Source: Chrysoperla carnea
Taxonomy: Eukaryota; Arthropoda; Insecta; Neuroptera; Chrysopidae
Assembly (NCBI RefSeq): GCF_905475395.1
Contig: NC_058337.1
Coordinates: 102,604,368 to 102,668,367, forward strand
Length of the DNA: 64,000 nt
Direction: 5' to 3'
How positions within the stretch are numbered: position 1 is the stretch's first letter; each line of letters begins with the position of its first letter. Below, in pieces: positions 51,015 through 63,590 of the stretch. Made by a program: the position numbers and the translations under genes. Below the pieces are notes generated by a model, which ran no database searches, was not told where the DNA came from, and saw only the letters and a list, made by a program, of their open reading frames with translations.

Positions 51015-51245
51015 CGTTATGATGAATGAGAGAGAAGACTGCCAGTTAATTCCTATGTGTCCTTGTGTCTAATCTATATGTCATTGGCTAGATATTGTTT
51101 ATATTACAAAAAATCTCTATGCATCATATGATTATGACATATGACTATGACAAGGACACATAAGAACTAACTGGCAGTCTTCTCTCTTATTCATCATATC
51201 GTATCCACTTACAGGCTAGCATATCCGTCGCGTTATCTATGTATA
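51015..51245. mobile_element. MITE family 2, copy 1 (left end eroded)
   Basis: AGAGAGAAGACTGCCAGTTA with TGTGTCCTTG near 51027-51068 is inverted at about 51148-51190 (CAAGGACACA, TAACTGGCAGTCTTCTCTCT). The right flank ATCGTATCCACTTACAGGCT matches the right end of the copy at 53.2 kb. The left outer segment is missing. Confidence 0.75.
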
Positions 51246-52082
51246 ATATTATATGCTTTTTTCAGCTGATCCAAGGAAAAAAATTTAATTCAACTTATAA
51301 CTTTTGTATAGGAAGATTTTATCTTAAATACTCCTTTTTTAATAGATAATTTACTTCCAACATATATTAACTAATGTTCTTAGAGCATGATTTAATGTTG
51401 CCGTCCGATGCCGTTTTCGTCGCGCTCTAACACATATACTTACTTGAATGCTAGTATTTATCACCTGTCATAATGAAGCTTTAACTGTATAATATTAATT
51501 TATAATCAGTTTTGCTGCAAGCAATTTTTTGTCTTTTTTTGTCAATTGTATGGCTTTATTGAATATAATTTCTGTTTTTAAATTGTTAAAAATATAAATT
51601 TTAAACTTTTATATTTTGTTAATAACAAAATTAATATGAGTATCACAGATTTAAAAAAAAAAATAAATAAAAGAAAAAATAATTTCGAATTTTTCATAAA
51701 TATAGAGTGCATTAAATTTGTTTGTCTATATGTATATGTATACTTATATTTCTATCTATTAGTGTTCTCATTATTTCACAACAAATGCTCAATAGTTAAA
51801 ACAAATTCAATATAATTTTCTAAATTCATTTTGTATTATGGTAAAACTCTCTATGATCCAGTAACGGCACAGCGTCAAATTTACTACTAAGAACGGAGTT
51901 TTACTTATTTTAGTTAACATTTTAAGTATTATGGCGGAACTAGTGATATCAAGAATATTATAGCTTTGATTCGCCAACAGATTCCTTCGAGTGATATAGT
52001 AAATACAAAAGAAATAATAAATAAAGAAAAGGATAAAGAAAAAAAAAATTCAGGTACATCTACAAAGAAAGTACAATTCCGT

Positions 52083-52385
52083 TCGCGGTATGCCTAGGGT
52101 AGTGGGTTTCATTCCCGTCGTCACAACAAAAATTAATTTAATTAATGGTTGTGATGAGCTGGTGAAGTGCATGGTATATGCATGAATTAGGTGTATTCAG
52201 CCTCTGAAAATAATTAAGGAGCTGAAAAATGAAATTATCAGCGGAAAAGGTGGTTAAACACATGGTATCACAATGGGCTCTATAGCCTAAATGTGTCATT
52301 CGTGGATAGCCAATATAATCAAGCAACCAAATAAACGCAAGTCAACTCTTAGAGGCATATTTAGTAATAATGACTATATGTACAT
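52083..52385 (+). repeat. tRNA-derived SINE
   Basis: The head is TATGCCTAGGGTAGTGGGTT then TCATTCCCGTCG (box-B-like GGTTTCATTCCC). A body follows with ATGGGCTCTATAGCCTAAAT and GTGTCATTCGTGGATAGCC, then ACGCAAGTCAACTCTTAGAG. The layout of tRNA head plus conserved body and AT tail is typical of insect SINEs. There is no reading frame of note. Confidence 0.6.
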
Positions 52386-53170
52386 AAAGTTTTCAAAAAT
52401 TACTATGTATGTAGATAGATAGAAAGAAAATAATAAATAAAAGAATATCAGAAAGTGAAAATATACACAACTTGGACTCAAAAAACTTTTGAAATTTAAT
52501 ATTGGAAGAGTTTTTGTTTTTTTTTAAAGCCTAAATAATGTTAAAAAGTATGGTTTACTTTGAAGTACAAAAAGACAAAAAGAGCTAGAAGTGTTAAATT
52601 GACTAGCTTCTCCGTTCACTAACCCAATTCACTATTTGGCGTTTCACGGCTGATTTTTGGAGGTAAAAGAGATACCCTTTAAACGTCGCAGTAAATAAAT
52701 TTATATTATTTACAAATTTCTATTATGGAATCATTTTTGGACTTAAAATGGTTGGATTAAGGAGAGTATACCTATTGCATTTTTCAAAAAATTGTAAAAA
52801 TGAATTTTGTTTTTAAATATCTAAAAATCACAATAGCATCATTTTATAAATCTATATAAAGTAGGTATGTAGCTACCTACATTATAATATCAAGCGTAAA
52901 TTATATGCAAGCAAAAAGAAATCTAGTAATTACTTGATTCTGTACATAAATGTGATATAAATATTGTATTTTGTAATACTAGTGTTAAGTAGAACCTACG
53001 ATTGAGCAACTGTGCTAACGAAATAATAATAAATTTTGATGGTGTAATCCAATAAATCAAACTTTCTTGTAATTGTTTAAAATGCATTTAAAAATAAATA
53101 TACTGAAATTTTGTAGGTTATGTGATTTAATAAAATGTCAAAAATTTATCTATTACTTATTGGATTTTAA

Positions 53171-53446
53171 TCATAGAGATAATACAGATAGAGATCGATA
53201 GCCTGTAAGTGTTTGCGATATGCGTAGCAAGAGAGAAAGGTGCCAGTGAGTTCCTCTGTGTCTTTGTTATAATCATATGTACGTATATACTTATTATACA
53301 CGATAGTCAGTATAATACGTATAAGTATACGTACTAGACAAGGACACAGGGGAACTCACTGGCAGTCTTCTCCCTCGCTGCGCATATCGCATCCACTTAC
53401 AGGCTAGCACACCTCTGGCGTACTCTATCTGTATTATCTTTATGAA
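53171..53446. mobile_element. MITE family 2, copy 2 (complete)
   Basis: The terminal repeats TCATAGAGATAATACAGATA GAG (53171-53193) and the inverse at 53423-53445 differ at one position. Inner blocks AGCCTGTAAGTG with CACTTACAGGCT, and GCCAGTGAGTTCC with GGAACTCACTGGC, extend the symmetry to most of the 276 bp. It shares its right half with the copy at 51.0-51.2 kb. Confidence 0.85.
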
Positions 53447-54950
53447 TTTAATACTAAGAAAGACTCTATCTAGCGATTGAAAATAGAACTATATTTTGCA
53501 ACGACCATAGATACCTACATAGTATTTAACGTAAATGTTTGTTAACAATCTTGTAAACAATACGCACATACTATACAAATATAAAAGAGTAAAACACATT
53601 AAAATGTATAAAAAAGTAGGTATCTTTTGCCTTTTTATTCAATAAAAAATCAGCTGAGTTATTTAACTATGGCCTCCATTTTTTTACTCGTGGCGCTGAC
53701 ATCTTAGCGTTATATTCGAATATCGCGCTATCGTTGGTATTATAGTTGCTCAACGTGGGGTTCTGCTAAATACCAGTAATGCATGTGAACACTCTCAGTG
53801 ATATCATTAAATAATTCAAATTTATGTGAAGTGCTTCATAAAATAAATTAAAAAATTAAATAAAAAGTAAAATATTTGTAGTGTGAATTAGATTGAGGAC
53901 GGAATATAAATATAGACGACAAGTTTTTTTTTTTTTAGTTTTCGTAAATAGTTTGCTTTTTATCAATAGATCTGAGGTTACACATTTGTGTTTTTATGTT
54001 TTAATTTATGTTAGTAGTATATTCCAATATATGCTGTAATTTATACACGTTAAAATCAGTCTGGGTCTGGGAAATTATCAATTTTATTTAGTTTTAATTC
54101 TAAGTTGTACAGGATTTGAATATGAAAGCATGTAATAATATGACCTGTCTATGAACATAGCAATATTAATTCTTCGAATTGATAGAGGCATATGATGATA
54201 TAATGATTGATTCAATTTGAGTTATTTTGCTTGTAACATTTACGATACTATCTTTAATGGATGTCACAGTATAAATTGGAATATACTTGGAATAAAAATA
54301 AATGAATATTTTATTTTACAATTACGTGAGAAGTGTCACAAATAATTAAGTAAATAGATAATAATTCGTAAGTTATAGCCATTTTGTTTTTGAAAATAAT
54401 TAAAAATAAATAATAATGTAAGAATTAATTGTTTATATTGTAGTAATTATTTATAATTTATACATAACGTTCTATGTATAATGTATGTACACAATTTTTG
54501 CAATGAATATATTATATCAATTAAAAATGTACAATCAAGGGTATGCAACGCGGCCGGCTATTCAGCTTAGTGGTGGATTTACGTTTTTCAACTATAGGCC
54601 GTTAAAATTTTGTCACTCAAATTTTGCCATAGACTTGAGTATATTTAGCCTATTGGTATACCCGCCACCGTTTTCAACATGTTTTTTTAAATTCTAGAAC
54701 ATATTTGCATGATCAGGCACTAAGCGGATAATATATTTTATTTATTTTATACAATATGTATTATATTTTTATAGTTTTTTGAAAAACGAAAATGAAAAGT
54801 TTTTATTTTGTTTAAATTTCATTTTGGACGTGTTTCTTTGTTGATGTAATCCCGTAATCAATCAATCAATTAATCGTTTCATTATTATTGATTGTTGCAA
54901 AGCCCTTGATACGACGCGATTCAACGAAGACATGTTAATTTATTATTTAT

Positions 54951-57900
54951 TTATTCTTTGTGTATACGTCTAGATGATATGACATTTGTTTCATCTGTTG
55001 GTGTCAATGTTCCATCACCTCCACCAACGGTACTACTTCCTATCGTTGTTCCTGCAGTTGTTGCATCAGTAGGTGTTGTTGGTACCCTTGGAGCAACACC
55101 TTTTAAAAATAATGTTTAAAAACATTACTTCAAAATTAATTACATTCAATTGCGTTATAGAATAGAGAGTAAAAAAATTAACACCTTTTTAAGAATAATA
55201 AGGTGACTTGTATTCGCGGCTCCAAGATACCATAGATAGCTCTGTCACGGCGGTTGAAGAGGGTGTAAACGTCTATCTCCATGGTGTAAATCTATTTTAT
55301 ATTATTCACAAGTCTAGTTCTTAGAAGAAATTCCCTTTTAGTGTTTTTTAATGTCCCAAGACCATGTTTACAATCTCAACTGCCAGTACAAAGTTTTCTA
55401 TGGTATCTTGGAGTCGCGAATAGTATTCAGACATACAGAATTGAAAGATAAAGTAAATGAATATGGAAAATTGCAAAAAGCTGACAAATAGACCTGAAGG
55501 ACGACACTTAAAGTCTAAACCAACCAACTATGATGTGGATAATATTGACGGAGATATGAAATAATACTTGGATCCACGCAAGAATAATTTTGGTGAAAGT
55601 ACCAATGCACTCTCAAAAGAAGATTTGGAAAATAAGTCGATATGCGAGGAATAAGAGACATCAGTATGCATCAATGACTCTAATGTCCATGAAAACTAAG
55701 GTACACATAATAACAGATGCTCCATTGACAGAAATCTGTACAGAAGATTATAGAAGTCGAAAAAATGTTTCAAAGCAACACAGTTTAACTGTCTTGAGAA
55801 GCGAGAGTTAACCTATGTAACTGAAATTTTCAGTCGAAAATAATCCAGTAGCAATTGGATTTCAGAATAATTCAAAGGAAGAATAAGGAGTGTATAAAAA
55901 TGCAATCCTTAGTTGCCTAGGAGGGTTAAATATTATCTGAGCTGAGTATTCCTTGATTTGGAATCTGGAATGGTGGTTGGGGTAGACCACCTTCTTTCCA
56001 AGTATTGTAACAAATCGTATAATCTAAGTATGCCCCATTGTAGGAAAATCGCTACAACTCAACTAGAAGAATTCAAAGTTGCAATAATTTTGGAAAGAGC
56101 TAATTATGTTAGTGGAGGAATTGTTATATGTACCTGAATCTTCCAAATTGTCAAAATTAAGAAGTCTATTTATGTCATTTTCGACATTTACTAGGTACGA
56201 TCAATGGACGGACGACTGAAAAAATTTTTTAGAAGTCGGTACGAAACCTATAATTACTATTTCTGAAAAACAATTTACGTACCTTTTGTTCGACTTTTTG
56301 CGCGACGTTTTTTAAGTATAATTGGACCTAAACCAGTACCACAATCACCACCAGTACTTGTTGTAGATGCTCCACCACCAGCAGCAGTTTTATCAATTGT
56401 ATACGATGATGACCGAAGTCGGACGGATTTTTCTTGATCAGATTCACCTTGAGGTGATTGTGACATAGAACCACCACCACCTAAAGTTGAATTTGTTATT
56501 TTAACACATAAATCACTTAATAACTCTTCCATACGTTCCATTCTTTGATTTAATCGTTGTATTTCTAACTTCACATCAATTTTAAAGTCCATAATATTAT
56601 TCATAATTTCTTTATATTCTGTCACATCAGCTGGTATTTGTCGACTTGCATATAACAATGCTAATGGATCTGTTGTACGTAAGCCACCATCATAGCTGTC
56701 TACTTTACGTAAACTCATTTGACGTTGTCTATGTTCACGATCATCCACTTCAACAATTTCTTCTATTGTGTCTTGACGGGTTATGCCAACACCTAATTTT
56801 GTTATCAAGATTATCAAAACAAGTAAAGGAAACTTTGGATTGATTGAGCATTATGAATCATGACCAGGGGAAGGTGTCCTATAATGATTACCCTAGGAAA
56901 AAAGGTAATTTATAGCCAAACTATTCGAGATATGTATGATGTCGAAATTTTTGTGTTCAAGTGTTTATCACTATCAATATATTCAAGATTAATTCAAGAC
57001 CCGCCACTTGATGGGGGATAATTTTACCTGTTATAATTTTTCACGCAATATAATGATCATTTTAACCCATATAAAGGGGATCATTTTACCCGTAACGACA
57101 TATTTGAATATCGTCATAAAAACTGACCTTAAAATTTATTATACGCCTAGCAAAATGGGTTATAATATTATTAAAAATCAACAAAAGCTGAGTAAAACAA
57201 CCAGCTGACAAAAACTAATACACAACAAGTGAAAACAAACAATTGACTGAGTTAATTGTTGAAATACCATGTATAGTCAGTGTTGATTTCTTTATCACAT
57301 TACATATACCAACATGTGACACATACATAACTGATAATCAAGTATAGTACATATTATAAAATTTCCGCCCTAATTGTCGCCCTCACGGGTAAACAGTGAT
57401 GTTTACGATAAAATGTTTCAAACTAAAGTTGTTAATTTTTGATAAGGAAAATTTTTTACAGCTAAACTTTTGTTCTATCTCTAACGGTTTACAAGATGGG
57501 TCCTACGGACCCAAGACCCAATTGACCTATGATGCTCATTTACGAACTTGACCTCACTTTTTACGTCCTGAGTACGCTGTAAAAATTTCAGCTCGATATC
57601 TTTTTTCGTTTTTGAGTTATCGTGTCCACAGACGGATACACAATTCAAATAATACAATCTTATAAGTGACGTATATGTTTGAAATAAACAATGTTGTTGC
57701 TATGCAAATAATTGGTACTATATGTTGTATATAACATAGCAATTATGTTCTGAACTAATTTGCGCTGTCACGGGTAAACAATAATCTTTACAAAAAAATG
57801 TTTCAAACAAAAGTTGTTTATTTTTTTGTAAGGAACATTTTTTACATTTAAACTTTTATTCTATCTCTAACGGTTTACAAGATGGGTACTACGGACCCAT

Positions 57901-60900
57901 GACCCAATTGACCCATGTTGCTCATTTACGAACTTGACCTCACTTTTTACGTCCTAAGCACGCTGTAAAAATTTCAGCTTGATATCTCTTTTCGTTTTTG
58001 AGTAATCGTGACCACAGACGGACGGACAACCGGAAATGGATTAATTAGGTGATTTTATGAACACCTATACCAATTTTTTTTTTGTAGCATCAATATTTTT
58101 AGGCGTTACAAACTTGGGACTAAACTTATAATACTATGTATATTTCATATATACATGGTATAAAAAGAAATTTAAGCCCTGACATCAGATTGGACTTGGA
58201 TTGGACCAAGCGGTAAAAGATAAGTCATCATTGCATTTAATCGAAAGTAAATACGCTTAGAGTTTATCGATAATTGTCGGTCGAAGTCCACTCTGCAACT
58301 TTTGTTTAAGTTATTTTTTGATTGGTTAATTACAAAACGAGATATTCAGGTGTATATATTAAAATGGCCCTCCCTGTATACATGGTATAAAAATGGGTCC
58401 ACATAAAAATTTACCTGATATGGATGTGGTAGTTGCCATTTTTTGTAATTTTGGGAATATTTTATTCCCTGAACCACCTGTTGCAGTTGTTGTATGTGTC
58501 GTTGAAACAGATGACGTAGTGGCTATCGTTGTTGATGAAGATGATGATGATGACGGTCGTTGATGATGATCTTTTGAAGGATCACGTGCACTTAAACTAC
58601 GTGTGAATGCTGGTGTTGGTTGTGATGAACATTCCGAACTAGAATCTAAACTTGATGAACCTAATAATCGCCCCCACTTACTTGTTCGCACTGTAGTTGG
58701 TCTTGAACTTTTTGTCGATGTCACTGTTATTAATGAACCCCCACCACCGCCATCAGATTGGCCATCTTTTTCGATAACTGATGATAATTTTGTTGTTTGT
58801 AATACTTTTTTCTCATCTGTACCATCTGCACCTTTTTCGATATCATTTTTATGATCACCAGCTGTAATTGCTGGATTCGGTTGAATTGATGGCGTGTGTA
58901 ATGCACGATCACGTCGAAATTTTGAAAATATTTTTCTAACTAAATGATCTTGTGTTTGATCTAATTGCGGTTCATTTTTACGTCGTTCAGCTAATTCTTT
59001 TTCTCGTCTTACATCGGCAACTTTACGAAATATTAAACGATGTCTTAAATTATATGTTAATACTAAATTTCTAGCAAAACTATTTGCAAATGCTTGATAA
59101 AAATCTAATACTTCTAATAATTTATCACGTTTTATTGTATGTAAATCACAATATGTTAATGCACGTACATTTGCTGCCGATTGTCCAACAGCGTGTTCTT
59201 TCCAAAATGAATCACCAAATACATCACCCTTACCTATTTTATGATTTTTTATTTGAATACTTAATAAAATATTTATATTAAATTATTCATCACAAGGAAT
59301 GCAGAGCGAAAGACAAGAGTTAAATTTTTCCCAAATTCAAATTCTGAGACAGGGCGTAAACTGAGACGGAGATTAGTTGGGAGATATAACATGAGTTTTT
59401 TCTTTTCATTATAACTCTGTCAATTTTCATGCAAATGACTTGAAAGTTTTTTATAGTGCTTTAAAAAGTGTACGATATACTTTTTAAAAAAAACGTCAAA
59501 TTCTTCAGTTATTTGACGTTTAATACTCCAAATTTTAATCACCAATAACTGGGAAAGTATTGACTTTTCGAAATATGCTTAAAAACACTTTTTGCATAGA
59601 ATTCATCTTTCTTTAGATTTCCGTTGTCATTTTCAACATATTTTTACCAACCTCTAGAAGGAGGAGGGTTACCATCAGTTGGGCAAAAGCACCACCCGGG
59701 ACCATATAACTTTTGATCTAGAGGGTAAACTTTGCTTGAGCTCAAATTTTCACCAAAATCGGTGCTATAGGTCAAAATTTAGAGACTTCGTCTTTTTTCT
59801 CTTCGTTTACTGGAGCATTATCTCATTCCCTGAGGTTTAATATTAATACATGGTCGAATATCTACTCACTTGGGGTAAATAAGGCATTTAAACTATGAAA
59901 GGGTTGATTCCAAATAAAAATAACGTGTGACCTTTCTTTCTGCATTCCTTGTAAGATCAATATAAATCCTAACCTAATATCGCAACTACTTCATCATCTT
60001 GTATTACTTCTAATGATCCAGTAACAATAAAACATAATGAATCAATTGATTCACCAGTATGAAATAATAAATCACCAGGTGCTGAGTGAGACATGGTAAA
60101 ATGCATGGCTAATGCACGTAAACAACCATCAGATGCTAAACGAAATGCTGGATGTTCATTAAATACTTTACGATTTAAATGTACACAAATATCTGCTTTC
60201 ATATCTTTTGGACAATAATTTAATACCTAAAATTTATTTATATATTTTTTATTTAATTTTGATTTATTTCATTTATATTTAAGTATGTTATGAAAATATT
60301 TACGAAATTTATTAAAAAATTTATAGAATCCGTTCAATTGATTTCAAATTTTTAAAGCAAATCAGCAAATTGAGTAATACTCTTGTGACACTGATTATTG
60401 CCAGTAATAAGATGTAACTTTTGAATAACTTAAGTGAATGTAATTATCTACATTAAAATTTTGAGAAATAAATTTATTAATCATAAATTAATGAGAATAA
60501 ACACTTTTTTAAATAAATATAGAAGAATAAAAAATGAGACTCAATAAAAGCGATTTGTGTGTGCAATTTAATATACGCATTCTTATTCTTAAAAATCTAT
60601 GATAGAAAAAATAATAGTATTGGATTATGCCGAATGGGTAGAACTTAGATAGAATTTTCGTTTATTTTCCCGGTTGAAAAAGGTTTAACTTAAGAAAATA
60701 TAATGCATTTAATATCTCGGGCCGTCTTAACCATATCGGAAGCCGGGATCCGAAAATCAGACAGCATCTTTTTTTTTTAGTTAGCTTATGTAAATCAGCC
60801 AGGCGCTCTTTTCTCGCGACCTTCTCATACAAAAAATGCCGTCTTTCCTTTCTTCCAGAAAATTATACTTTCTTAAATAACAACAATATTGTTGCCCTAT

Positions 60901-63590
60901 CGACTATAGCGCCCCTCCAAATCCTACCTGAGTGCCACGCACTCCTTGGGAATATTCATTTAATTTTTTTAAGATTCAAGTGAATTGACAGAATAAAGTG
61001 TTCAGAGGTTGATTGTATTCCAGATATGATCATTATTTTAGGTTAATTGTATTCCAGATATGATCAGCTATTCCCATTTTTCAGATTCCAATACTCTATG
61101 CACATATTATAAAAATAATAACGATAATAATATACGTTTTGTTTAATGAGATGGACAAACAAAAAATCTTATGTATAAAATTTTTTTATTCATTGCCATC
61201 GTTCCGTCAACTTTGATGACTTCTTCAGGGCTGTGCTGTGAGAGTACAACATTACAGTTGACAAAACGTTGGCGATAAATAAAAAGTTTTACATTAGATC
61301 TTTTTTTGTCCATTTTTCTCATTAAATAAAACGCATAATAACGATAGTGATATTTTTGTTCCATAGACGTAAAATTTAATGTAATTTCTAATTTTAATTC
61401 ATATGATACTAATATAAAGGATAACAGAAGTCATGCTATGAAATGTGAATTTATAATTTAGTGCTTTCTTGAATTATTTGAATAATCTCTAAATCTGATA
61501 TTCATAAGTGCTTTGTTTATACTGTCAAAACCACCAGCGAATTTAAATTTTATACATTTTTGTCCTAAAATTTACCATCCATATTTCGATAGTCTTTTAA
61601 ATAAGGTGGTCACTAGACTAATTGACAAATTCGCCATTGATATTGAGGCTTAAATAATAATTGAAAAAATTATTAACATATTTAGATTTTCATAACATAC
61701 TTAAGGAAATCAATTATTAAAATATATTCAAATAGGTAAAATTTGAATTTTTTATTTGTTTAATTATAATTTTAAATTTTTATTACACATGCATATTTGT
61801 AATTGTGATCAAATAATATACCAATTAAAAAAATTAATTTAAATAATTCATTTATAAATACCAATAATTTTAAACTACAATCGCGTGCTTATTTTAAATA
61901 TTTTTGAGAATTATATTTGTACTGCGCTTATGCATTAAAGTTAAAGACGTCAATATTTCAAGTATATTCTTAAATTCGCAATTAAAAAAAATCAATTTTA
62001 ATTTCCAAATATTTTTATTGAATATAAGTAGTATGAACTATGGAATGATTTGTCACTATTGTAAAAAAAGAACGGTGAAAGACTAATGTCAGTCCCGTAT
62101 GCGGTAATAATCCAAGAGGGAGTTCGTACTCTTACTTACAATTTTGCACGAGGATTTCCATGACATCTGAGTCGACGAAGTTAAACTTTGGCGAAAACAT
62201 TTTGTCCTACAAGAGAGCAAAAATATACTCGAAGCACTCGATATTTGCAAAGAAGATGCGTTTCCAAATATCTACCAAATGCTTCGTGTTCTGGCAGTTT
62301 TGCCTAAGATAACAGCGAAGAAGGAACGATGAAACCTTTTCAACTATACGTAGTATCAAAACATACTTTAGATCGAAAATGTCTGATTCATCCGGAAATA
62401 ATTTTCAACTGTAGATTCGGGCGTTAGGTCTGTCTGTTTCGACGCAAACCTTGAGTTCCGCAATTACATGTCGTATTCATCGGAAATATTGCGGATTTTT
62501 TACATAAAAAGCGACGAATATCCATGATCAATAGGCTCAGTAATTATTAAAAATCAATAAATGTCAACAAATGTCGAAACACACGATAAACAATTTTTGT
62601 GGATGTTACTATGTCCGTATCGATGTGAACGCCATACTGTGTACTGTATTGAGAGAATAATAACTTTAGCAGTAGTTATGACGGTACCCACAATACTTCT
62701 GGTGGATAGTCCTATTCAATACTGTAATATTAATTATACTAACATAGATACTATAGTATCTATCTGTTACCATACCAGCATTGTAGTAAACGGCATGCAT
62801 TTCTTACCGTGCAGCTAGAACAGTCAACTAGTCAGTGGAAATGGCTGCATTTTACAACTGGCTGCATTTACAGGACTATATTGTTAGTTCAATTTTATGT
62901 GGAGAGATTCTCAATGCCAATTTTCTTTGGCAAATGATATGAATTTTGAAAAAGTGAGCGAAAAATTATTTCCCAAAAAAGGATATTGAAACAAATGGTC
63001 GATCATGTTGTAAAGAACATATTCCGACAATTTATCGAAAACAAAATTAAAAAATGAGAATGCAAAGAGGCTCAGATTTTCAATGGAAAAAGGTCATTAT
63101 TGAAAAATTTTTAAAGTCTGGTATTCACCTTGAAAAAAGAGAATATAATATAACCATAGTTTTTGAATTATTTGATTATCAAGAAAAATATTTGAATTTT
63201 TAGTTCCAAATTTAAAATAAATTTTGAAATTTGATACCTTTTGCATGATTTTATAAAAGTAATTTCAAAAAGCTTTTTTTTCCAAATAGAGAAGCATTAG
63301 AATTCCAATCAAAAGTAAATTTTGAAAAAAAAAAATTGTTCGAAGTAATTGAAATAATACCTACCCGGGAATATTTCTAACCTGATTTACCTTATCTGTA
63401 TCAAGACCCTTAGTCATTGCCCATGTGGACACCACATAATCCATAACACGTTCTGATAATGCTTTTGGTACTTCATGTAATTTCATAAATTCACGCACAT
63501 TATTTAACATATCATGATATTTAGCTGTTGCTGATGTCATTTGTTGTATGATTGTTGTTACATGACCAAATATCGTTGCGTATAATAAGG
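54951..63590 (-). CDS. eag: Voltage-gated K+ channel Eag, C-terminal part (5 exons seen)
   Basis: Exons in transcript order: 63391-63590, 59974-60226, 58415-59233, 56283-56792, 54951-55099; about 643 codons to the stop at 54951-54953. The gene continues beyond the right edge, so the N-terminal PAS and S1-S6 exons are missing. The first exon here starts at the end of S6 ([17 protein letters not shown]) and encodes the C-linker ([13 protein letters not shown]). The next two encode the cyclic-nucleotide-binding homology domain ([38 protein letters not shown]) and the conserved [20 protein letters not shown] stretch, which is typical of Eag rather than Erg or Elk. A Ser/Thr/Gly-rich tail follows. 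Exon 4 holds a coiled coil ([20 protein letters not shown]), the Eag tetramerisation segment. It is a plasma-membrane delayed-rectifier channel controlling neuronal excitability. Introns reach 3.2 kb and carry repeats. Confidence 0.93.
55211..55422. mobile_element. MITE-like element in the last eag intron
   Basis: TATTCGCGGCTCCAAGATAC with CATAG (55211-55235) is inverted at 55398-55422 with one or two mismatches. The interior of about 160 bp is non-coding. The target duplication is unclear; a GTATT occurs at both edges. Confidence 0.75.
57228..58168 (+). repeat. Recurrent repeat family 1, two copies in an eag intron
   Basis: The first copy (57228-57638) stops after TGTCCACAGACGGATA. About 125 unrelated bases follow, then a second copy (57764-58168) runs on through GGACAACCGGAAATGGATTA and ACTTGGGACTAAACTTATAA. 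Both share TCTATCTCTAACGGTTTACA, GAACTTGACCTCACTTTTTA and GAGTACGCTGTAAAAATTTC or close variants. The 27.9-28.4 kb copy is the same family inverted. No open frame. Confidence 0.85.
61176..61292. repeat. Inverted repeat in an eag intron, retroelement-end type
   Basis: ATTGCCATCGTTCCGTCAACT (61192-61212) pairs imperfectly with AGTTGACAAAACGTTGGCGA (61256-61275), with AT-rich extensions on both sides. The AAACGTTGGCGATAAATAAA wording resembles the 3' ends of some insect retroelements. No coding potential. Confidence 0.45.
62200..62400 (+). pseudogene. hAT-type transposase C-terminal remnant in an eag intron
   Basis: One frame reads [20 protein letters not shown] and on to [12 protein letters not shown] before a TGA. 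A shifted frame then gives [17 protein letters not shown]. Together these follow the order of the hAT-family dimerisation domain (FPN-Y--LR-LATLP-T-A--ERSFS-LR--K--LRS-M). The stop and frameshift show it is dead. No terminal repeats were assigned. Confidence 0.7.

Larger units (their letters stand above)
45667..54950. other. 9.3-kb gap between ETHE1 and eag, MITE-rich
   Basis: I find no coding exon on either strand. Listed elements: a foldback at 48836-49232, a two-copy MITE family at about 51015-51245 and 53171-53446, and a SINE at 52083-52385. The part next to 54950 should contain the eag 3' UTR; an AATAAA overlaps the stop region. Other parts are AT-rich with nothing I can name. Confidence 0.6.

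Noticed and set aside
54485-54697. 70-codon plus-strand frame just downstream of eag
   Set aside because: Antisense to the probable eag 3' UTR, with no conserved features.
55590-55811. 73-codon plus-strand frame inside the last eag intron
   Set aside because: No recognisable motif; the surrounding region has scattered stops in all frames. It may be a decayed transposon piece, but I cannot support it.
62561-62818. 85-codon plus-strand frame in an eag intron
   Set aside because: No family resemblance. It contains a 20-bp palindrome (62744-62763) that looks like ordinary AT-rich symmetry.
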